A stretch of DNA of 11,082 nt from Deltaproteobacteria bacterium (GTDB lineage Bacteria > Desulfobacterota > Syntrophia > Syntrophales > Smithellaceae), in the NCBI GenBank assembly GCA_009668925.1, contig SBEK01000135.1:1-11082 (forward strand). Direction: 5' to 3'. The notes beneath the pieces were generated by a model. The model was not told the DNA's origin. It ran no database searches and saw only the letters and a list, made by a program, of their open reading frames with translations. Both the position numbers and the translations under genes were made by a program. Below, one piece after another: positions 7,382-11,082 of this stretch. How positions within the stretch are numbered: the first letter of the stretch is position 1; every line of letters starts with the position of its first letter.

Positions 7382-7801
7382 TTATCTCTTCTTATCCTTT
7401 TTACCTTTGCCCTTGCCCTTTTGGCCATAGAGATCGTCTCCGCGCTTGAGAGCATGGAATTCAGGAGAACCGGGTTTAATGCCTAGGCTTTTAGCCAGCG
7501 CTCCCCATCCCCGGCCTTTATTTTTCTGATATTGCGCCGCTACAACATCAATCGACCTTCCGGACATTTCCCCTAATCGCAGCGCGACGTAAGCATCCGC
7601 CGGTTCGGGGAAATTACTGAGGACGGCTGTAATCTGGGCATCGCCGATGTTGAAGCGAGCACCGATCTTCGCGCGAAAACCGGAAGGATCTGCCTGGGCC
7701 TGAATATTGAAATCAGGCATCCAGTCGAAGTCTGCCGCAAGTAAGGTCGACGGCGCAAAAAAAAGCGCCATCAAGATCGTATACATAAATAATTTCTTCA
7801 T
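7382..7801 (-). CDS. Small secreted protein of unknown function
   Basis: A 139-residue protein that I do not recognise by function. A Sec signal peptide is clear: MKK, a hydrophobic core at about 5-21, and probable cleavage after LAA (A23), leaving about 116 mature residues in the periplasm or outside. The middle (about 45-95) contains ARFNIGDAQITAVL and a segment ending SIDVVAAQYQ. The most striking part is KGRGWGALAKSLGIKPGSPEF (about 95-115); as I recall, similar RGWG..AK.LGIKPGS.EFH stretches occur in uncharacterised secreted proteins of deltaproteobacteria. The C-terminus is a flexible tail of alternating glycine and lysine ending KKDKKR. GGAGG on the minus strand (7813-7817) lies 11 bases before the start; a second GGAG is only one base away. 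The gene is transcribed away from the RAM-repeat gene. I see no clear promoter for it. Confidence 0.82.
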   Translation of the reverse strand: MKKLFMYTILMALFFAPSTLLAADFDWMPDFNIQAQADPSGFRAKIGARFNIGDAQITAVLSNFPEPADAYVALRLGEMSGRSIDVVAAQYQKNKGRGWGALAKSLGIKPGSPEFHALKRGDDLYGQKGKGKGKKDKKR

Positions 7802-7862
7802 TCTCCTATTATCCTCCAGGCTCCGCCTTTTTCATGATTTTTAGTTTCCCGCGAAATGCCGC

Positions 7863-7892
7863 TTGACACGTCAACATCATATTTCATATACT
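7863..7892 (+). promoter_or_regulatory. Sigma70-type promoter of the RAM-repeat gene, with an inverted repeat over the -35 box
   Basis: TTGACA (7863-7868), an 18-base spacer, and TATACT (7887-7892): a full-consensus -35 and a 5/6 -10 box. Transcription would start near 7899, about 60 bases before the ATG at 7962. TTGAC and GTCAA (7863-7867 and 7870-7874) form a 5-2-5 inverted repeat over the -35 box, a position where a repressor could bind (inference). Confidence 0.8.
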
Positions 7893-7951
7893 TTACACCA
7901 CATAGGGAAATGTGTTCAATCCTTATTTTCAGAGCCACTCGCGAAAAAAAC

Positions 7952-7957
7952 AGGAGG
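7952..7957 (+). promoter_or_regulatory. Ribosome binding site fixing the RAM-repeat protein start
   Basis: AGGAGG lies four bases before the ATG at 7962. The frame is open further upstream to a TTG at 7863, but that codon sits inside the -35 box of the promoter and could not be on the transcript, so 7962 is the start. Confidence 0.85.
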
Positions 7958-7961
7958 AGCC

Positions 7962-8579
7962 ATGTCAAGTAATTATGTTCTGCACGCACTGATCTTTATT
8001 CAAAACTGGGGTGAGGAAAGCGGTGTGATGGAATTTCTCAAAAGAAATTCGCATGCGATATCCATCTTTCATGTCATGGGACGTTACAGTTACATCATCG
8101 ACTCCAATTTTGACGATAAGGAACAATTAAGCGATTGGATTAATCAGCTCAAATCACTCAAACTCACTGCGGCGATTCCGGCGGTCATTTCCATGCAGAC
8201 GCAGAAAGTGATCGACGTCTTCAAACAAAAAGGAGAATTTGATTTAAAAGACTATAAGGATCTTACAGACCGTTTTCATTTTTTCATGCTCATTGATAAT
8301 CCGCACCACGACGAAAAACTGATCGAATTGTTGAAAAAAATGCGCATCGTCCATTCCATTTTACACATTCAGGGAGCGAGTTCATTCATTGTCGAAGTGA
8401 TTACGGAATCTTATGATAGTTATAAAAAATTGCTGAGTAAAACCAAAACGCTCAAAAGCATCCAGCATATCGAGACGCTCGAAGTCATTTCCGTAAAAAA
8501 ATACCGCAATCAGGTTATTGATAAAGGCGGCAAGCTTACTTATCCACAAACGGACGTCAGAGAACTCTATACCCTCTAA
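7962..8579 (+). CDS. Tandem Lrp/AsnC-type effector-domain (RAM/ACT-like) protein without a DNA-binding domain
   Basis: A 205-residue soluble protein built of two similar halves. Half one (about 5-88) has a beta strand, then a helix, then FHVMGRYSYIIDSNF (36-50), a helix around KEQLSDWINQLKSL, and a strand ending ISMQTQKVID. Half two (about 105-187) repeats this plan with LHIQGASSFIVEVI (134-147), YDSYKKLLSKTKTL and LEVISVKKYRNQVID. The H-x-x-G pair recurs (H37/G40 and H135/G138). The beta-alpha-beta pattern with a V.G.Y-type turn resembles the small-molecule-binding RAM domain of Lrp/AsnC regulators, whose usual turn is TGxYD; serine replaces the aspartate here. No N-terminal helix-turn-helix is present. 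A ligand sensor or partner of another regulator is possible (inference). It has its own promoter and is convergent with the hydratase gene. Confidence 0.82.
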   Translation: MSSNYVLHALIFIQNWGEESGVMEFLKRNSHAISIFHVMGRYSYIIDSNFDDKEQLSDWINQLKSLKLTAAIPAVISMQTQKVIDVFKQKGEFDLKDYKDLTDRFHFFMLIDNPHHDEKLIELLKKMRIVHSILHIQGASSFIVEVITESYDSYKKLLSKTKTLKSIQHIETLEVISVKKYRNQVIDKGGKLTYPQTDVRELYTL

Positions 8580-8596
8580 GATTTTATTTTCAGATC

Positions 8597-8633
8597 AAAA
8601 AAAAGACGGCGGTTGGATTCCTCCAACCGCCGT
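8597..8633 (-). terminator. Intrinsic terminator of the enoyl-CoA hydratase gene
   Basis: A 12-bp GC-rich stem, ACGGCGGTTGGA (8606-8617) with TCCAACCGCCGT (8622-8633), and a 4-base loop. Read on the minus strand, a run of eight T (A's at 8597-8604) follows almost at once, as expected for termination of the gene ending at 8672. On the plus strand no T-run follows, so its effect on the convergent gene ending at 8579 is uncertain. Confidence 0.9.
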
Positions 8634-8671
8634 TCCTGCATCTTTAAGTCAAACGCTGAAGATGTTCAGAA

Positions 8672-9454
8672 CTATCGGCCTTTGAAAACCGGCGCTCTTT
8701 TCTCGAGGAATGCCTTGGCGCCTTCCTTGAAATCTTCCGTATACTGCAGCGCTCTGCTGGCGCTGTATTCAACTTTCATCACGCCTTCGAAAACCGTGGT
8801 TTCCAGTCCTTCGCGAACCGCTCTCATGATTTCACGCTGCGCCACCGGAGCGCCTGCGGCCAGTTTTTTGGCCAGTTTTTTGGCAGTGGCCAACACTTCA
8901 GCCTGAGGAACAACTTTGTTCAAGAGACCCAGTGTGTAAGCTTCTTTGGACGACATGAAATCACCGGTCAGCATCAGTTCCAGAGCCTTGGTCTTGCCGA
9001 TAAATCGCGGCAGACGCTGCGTTCCGCCCCAGCCGGGATTGAGGCCCAGTTTGACTTCCGGAAGCCCCAGTGTCGCTTCTTCCGCCATGATTCTGAGATG
9101 ACAGCAGCAGGCCAATTCCAGGCCGCCGCCATAAGCGCCTCCCTGCATGGCGGCAATGATGATTTTCGGATAATTTTCAATTTTGAAATAGATCTCGTTA
9201 CCGTTGTATTTCGGAACATTTCCTGCCTGAAGTCCTGCGAATTCGGTAATATCCGCGCCCGCTGAAAACAATTTGTTACCGGTGCCGGTAATGACGATGA
9301 CGCGTACGGCGTCATCCTTCTCACACTTCTTGAGCAGGTCTTCGAGGTCTCTCAAAACGCCCTGCCCCATTGAATTTGCCGGTGGATGATTGATAGCCGC
9401 GACGACAACCATGCCGTCTTGCTCCACTGTCAGTTTTTCATACTCAAATGCCAT
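8672..9454 (-). CDS. Enoyl-CoA hydratase (crotonase family)
   Basis: Cytoplasmic enzyme expected to add water to a 2-enoyl-CoA, as in beta-oxidation of fatty, branched or aromatic-derived acyl-CoA. It has 260 residues, a standard crotonase length. The oxyanion-hole segments are LFSAGADITEF (about 62-72) and GGAYGGGLELA (about 105-115, backbone of G110). Both acid-base glutamates of true hydratases are present: E113 in GGGLELA and E133 in GLPEVKLG, followed by NPGWGGTQRLPR. The C-terminus FKEGAKAFLEKRAPVFKGR is typical. AAGGAGGA (9461-9468 on the minus strand) lies six bases before the ATG. It has its own promoter and terminator, so it is monocistronic. The exact acyl-CoA substrate cannot be read from sequence. 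A helix coded by an exact 12-base tandem repeat (AKKLAKKLA, about 191-199) is a small oddity. Confidence 0.93.
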   Translation of the reverse strand: MAFEYEKLTVEQDGMVVVAAINHPPANSMGQGVLRDLEDLLKKCEKDDAVRVIVITGTGNKLFSAGADITEFAGLQAGNVPKYNGNEIYFKIENYPKIIIAAMQGGAYGGGLELACCCHLRIMAEEATLGLPEVKLGLNPGWGGTQRLPRFIGKTKALELMLTGDFMSSKEAYTLGLLNKVVPQAEVLATAKKLAKKLAAGAPVAQREIMRAVREGLETTVFEGVMKVEYSASRALQYTEDFKEGAKAFLEKRAPVFKGR

Positions 9455-9476
9455 TGTTCTTCCTCCTTATCTTATG

Positions 9477-9489
9477 ATTTTATTAAAAT
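9477..9489. repeat. AT-rich palindrome in the hydratase 5' leader
   Basis: ATTTTA and TAAAAT flank a single T (6-1-6, perfect). It lies between the predicted transcription start and the ribosome binding site of the hydratase. It could be an operator half-site pair, but AT-rich palindromes of this size also arise by chance. Confidence 0.3.
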
Positions 9490-9522
9490 TAATCGAATGA
9501 CGAACTACTCCTCGTGACCGGC

Positions 9523-9551
9523 ACTATAGAAAGAACGCACAACCGTGTCAA
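9523..9551 (-). promoter_or_regulatory. Sigma70-type promoter of the enoyl-CoA hydratase gene
   Basis: On the minus strand, TTGACA (9551-9546), a 17-base spacer, and TATAGT (9528-9523): perfect -35, 5/6 -10, ideal spacing. The start of transcription would be near 9516, giving a leader of about 60 bases. The block CCGCTTGACACG around the -35 is identical to that in the promoter at 7863. Confidence 0.82.
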
Positions 9552-9586
9552 GCGGAAAGAGCAGGGCTCTTTCAGAGAGACCGCTT
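9550..9586. other. Two-part hairpin abutting the hydratase -35 box
   Basis: AAGCGG (9550-9555) can pair with CCGCTT (9581-9586), enclosing AAAGAGC (9556-9562) against GCTCTTT (9566-9572) with a 3-base loop; eight bases bulge on one side. It overlaps the first two bases of the -35 box. It lies upstream of the hydratase transcript, so if functional it would act as DNA (a binding site) or in a plus-strand transcript that is not otherwise evident. Confidence 0.35.
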
Positions 9587-9696
9587 AGCGACACCTTTGC
9601 ATTTGTGTGATGGTTCCAGCGCTGCTTCAATCGGGGGAACGCACAATACAGGGATCAGCCGTCTGACCGGCAAAGGAACTTCATGGCGACGCTTCC

Positions 9697-9729
9697 AAAA
9701 AAGAAGGGAACGGCCGATGGCCGTTCCCT
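9697..9729 (-). terminator. Intrinsic terminator of the flavoprotein gene
   Basis: Perfect 11-bp stem, AGGGAACGGCC (9705-9715) with GGCCGTTCCCT (9719-9729), and a 3-base loop. On the minus strand it is followed by TTC and six T's (A's at 9697-9702). It starts about 31 bases after the stop codon at 9761 and separates this gene from the hydratase downstream. Confidence 0.9.
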
Positions 9730-9760
9730 CTGGAGCACTTCTGCGAGTCAGTGTAGGTTG

Positions 9761-10873
9761 TTAACCCAGGATTTTGGTCTGAACGTTTTTGAGAATATTT
9801 TCTGCATCGGTGACGATCGTTTGAACCAGATCACCGACCTTGGGCATGTCATTGATCCGCTGAGCGGCTTCTCCGGCTGCCATCATGGCTTTTTCCTTGT
9901 CGCCCAGGCAGACGGCGCGGATGGATTCGACCTCGTAGTCGATCAGCGCCATGTCGATCGTGGTGTAGTCGTCCGGCGTGCCCAGGTAAACACCGGGCGA
10001 TTTTTTCAAAGTATTAACCGCATGCTCCTTGCTGCGGGGATTTGCAATCCAGCGTGCCGGTCCGACGAAGCCGCGCGCCACCAGCGTGCCGCGGTCGCCG
10101 GCGTCCACAACGCCTTGTTTCCAGATCTGATGGAAATCGCTCTCCTGCGTGGCCAGGAAACGTGTGCCCATCTGCACTCCATCGGCGCCCAGGACCAGCG
10201 CGGCGGCCAGCGTCTTACCGTCGCAGAATCCACCGGCTCCGCAGACGAGGGTTTTTTCATCGGAAACGGCTTCGACAACTGCGGGAAGCAGAATCATCGA
10301 GTGAACCGGTTCCCAAGAGGTGTGGAATCCGCCTTCGTGTCCGGAGGCAACGATGACGTCCACGCCCGCTTTCTTGCAGCGCTGTGCACCTTTAACGGAA
10401 GGAACCACGTGCATCCAGGTAAAGCCGGCACCTTTGATTTTGTCTTTCAAGCCGACCGGGTCGCCGGCCGAAGTGAAGATAACTTTGAAGTGCTTTTTGA
10501 TGTCCGGATTTTCTTCGCGAACCTTGATGGCCGTGTCGATCATAACCATCGCCTTGTCTCTAAGCTCTGCAGATACCATGACATTGATGCCGAAAATTCC
10601 GCCCTGATCTTTGACTAGGCGATAAGTTCTTTTCAGGAGATTTTCCAGAACAGTGGCCATATCATCGGCCATAGTAGAATCAGCTGTTTTGATAAATGCC
10701 TCATAGATCCAGGGCTGATCCGCCTTGTTGAAAAGACCGCTTGTCGAGAGCAACCCGAGGACGCCGGCATTGGCTGCCGCCACGCATAGGTTATTGTTGG
10801 AAAATGGTCCCATACCCGCCTGGATGACAGGATATTTAATCCCCACCAGATCACACAATCTTGATTTAATCAT
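9761..10873 (-). CDS. Nitronate monooxygenase / FabK-like FMN-dependent TIM-barrel protein
   Basis: Cytoplasmic flavoprotein of the 2-nitropropane dioxygenase family, which includes nitronate monooxygenases, the enoyl-ACP reductase FabK and related enzymes. Family features in order: YPVIQAGMGPFSN (about 14-26), ANAGVLGLLSTSG (34-46), FGINVMV (94-100), VVPSVKGAQRCKKAGVDVIVA (156-176), the catalytic-region motif SGHEGGFH (177-184), AGGFCDGKTLAAAL (213-226) and VLGADGVQMGTRFLATQES (227-245), which binds the FMN phosphate. H184 occupies the place of the usual catalytic histidine, but the motif differs from the common GxEAGGH. At 370 residues it exceeds FabK (about 315), mainly through an extra helical stretch at about 47-92. 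AAGGAG (10886-10881) lies seven bases before the ATG. Whether it oxidises nitronates or reduces an enoyl thioester cannot be decided; the nearby hydratase gives only weak support for an acyl-CoA role. Confidence 0.88.
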   Translation of the reverse strand: MIKSRLCDLVGIKYPVIQAGMGPFSNNNLCVAAANAGVLGLLSTSGLFNKADQPWIYEAFIKTADSTMADDMATVLENLLKRTYRLVKDQGGIFGINVMVSAELRDKAMVMIDTAIKVREENPDIKKHFKVIFTSAGDPVGLKDKIKGAGFTWMHVVPSVKGAQRCKKAGVDVIVASGHEGGFHTSWEPVHSMILLPAVVEAVSDEKTLVCGAGGFCDGKTLAAALVLGADGVQMGTRFLATQESDFHQIWKQGVVDAGDRGTLVARGFVGPARWIANPRSKEHAVNTLKKSPGVYLGTPDDYTTIDMALIDYEVESIRAVCLGDKEKAMMAAGEAAQRINDMPKVGDLVQTIVTDAENILKNVQTKILG

Positions 10874-10892
10874 AAAATCACTCCTTCTATAT

Positions 10893-10976
10893 TTATTTTG
10901 TTAGCTCATTACTTCGATTTTGCCCGTCCGGGGCCGCCAAAAAATTCTTTCTCACCATCGTACAATATTTCGGCAC
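10893..10976 (-). CDS. Candidate small ORF in the leader of the flavoprotein gene (doubtful)
   Basis: From a GTG at 10976 with GGAGG (10985-10981) four bases upstream, a 27-codon frame runs to a TAA at 10893, about 20 bases before the flavoprotein start. The same frame is open upstream through an ATG at 11006 and beyond, giving DHGGGVPKYCTMVRKNF. A T6 run (10944-10939) could shift the reading to an ending FFGGPGRAKSK. It may be a leader peptide, a small protein, a decayed gene end or chance. No family is recognised. Confidence 0.25.
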   Translation of the reverse strand: MPKYCTMVRKNFLAAPDGQNRSNELTK

Positions 10977-11001
10977 TCCCCCTCCGTGATCGGCATATTT
11001 T

Positions 11002-11029
11002 GCCATATCATCAATTTCAATATTGTCAA
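11002..11029 (-). promoter_or_regulatory. Candidate promoter of the flavoprotein gene
   Basis: On the minus strand, TTGACA (11029-11024), a 16-base spacer and TATGGC (11007-11002). The -35 is perfect but the -10 matches only 3/6, so this is weaker than the other two promoters. The leader would be about 120 bases. The rest of 11030-11082 shows nothing I can name. Confidence 0.45.
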
Positions 11030-11082
11030 GAACCAAACAACGACTTCATACCTTTCAAAAAACTCTTGAATCGGATTGAAAT

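Larger units (their letters stand above)
9455..9760. other. Intergenic stretch between hydratase and flavoprotein genes
   Basis: These 306 bases carry no credible gene on either strand; the longest ATG frames noticed in 9586-9690 are under 20 codons. They hold, left to right, the hydratase ribosome binding site, an AT-rich palindrome, the hydratase promoter, a hairpin next to it, and the terminator of the flavoprotein gene. The part from 9587 to 9696 shows nothing else I can name. Confidence 0.6.

Noticed and set aside
7752..7769. GGCGC-A8-GCGCC hairpin within the secreted-protein gene
   Set aside because: It lies in the signal-peptide coding part and is explained by codons for Ala-Leu-Phe-Phe-Ala; the 5-bp stem with an 8-base loop is weak.
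7863..7961. N-terminal extension of the RAM-repeat protein from a TTG
   Set aside because: The start codon would lie in the -35 box of the promoter, and there is an AGGAGG four bases before the ATG at 7962.
8613..8906. Plus-strand open frame opposite the end of the hydratase gene
   Set aside because: It starts within the terminator hairpin and is the complement of a well-supported crotonase.
9683..10618. Long plus-strand open frame opposite the flavoprotein gene
   Set aside because: It mirrors the minus-strand gene, which has clear family motifs, a good ribosome binding site and a terminator. The plus frame begins inside that terminator region and shows no recognisable motif.
11073..11082. 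GGATTGAAAT at the right edge, like the end of some CRISPR repeats
   Set aside because: Only one copy is inside the window and no spacer-repeat pattern is visible. It cannot be judged without the sequence beyond the edge.

Overview
The window looks like an ordinary catabolic segment of an anaerobic or facultative bacterium of the deltaproteobacterial (Desulfobacterota, Syntrophales-like) kind. This is an inference from the gene mix: LivHMGF-type transport, class III CoA-transferases, a crotonase, a nitronate monooxygenase-like flavoprotein, strong AGGAGG-type ribosome binding sites and mid-range GC. No rRNA, tRNA, insertion sequence, phage gene or CRISPR array is visible.

Left part (2-7260, plus strand): one tightly packed operon. 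A 5'-truncated livH, then livM, livG and livF, encode a branched-chain-amino-acid-type ABC importer (two permeases, two ATPases). Two class III (CaiB/BaiF) CoA-transferase genes follow at once, linked by an ATGA overlap. After a 70-base gap holding a perfect 10-bp inverted repeat comes the periplasmic substrate-binding protein. A 14-bp-stem terminator closes the unit. Neighbouring genes overlap or nearly touch through 5741, so the operon probably couples import of a carboxylic acid to its activation as a CoA thioester. The substrate cannot be read from the sequence.

Middle (7382-8633): a small secreted protein of unknown function on the minus strand, and, divergently, a 205-residue protein made of two Lrp/AsnC-type effector-binding (RAM/ACT-like) repeats with no DNA-binding domain. 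The latter has a near-consensus sigma70 promoter with an inverted repeat over its -35 box.

Right part (8597-11029, minus strand): an enoyl-CoA hydratase with both catalytic glutamates, then a nitronate monooxygenase/FabK-like FMN protein. Each has its own candidate promoter and its own intrinsic terminator, so they are separate transcripts. The hydratase promoter shares an exact 12-bp block around the -35 box with the promoter of the RAM-repeat gene. A small reading frame of doubtful status lies in the leader of the flavoprotein gene.

No clearly new multi-gene system is evident. The points most worth a second look are the transporter/twin CoA-transferase operon, the stand-alone tandem RAM protein with its shared promoter block, the small secreted protein, and the short frame upstream of the flavoprotein gene.
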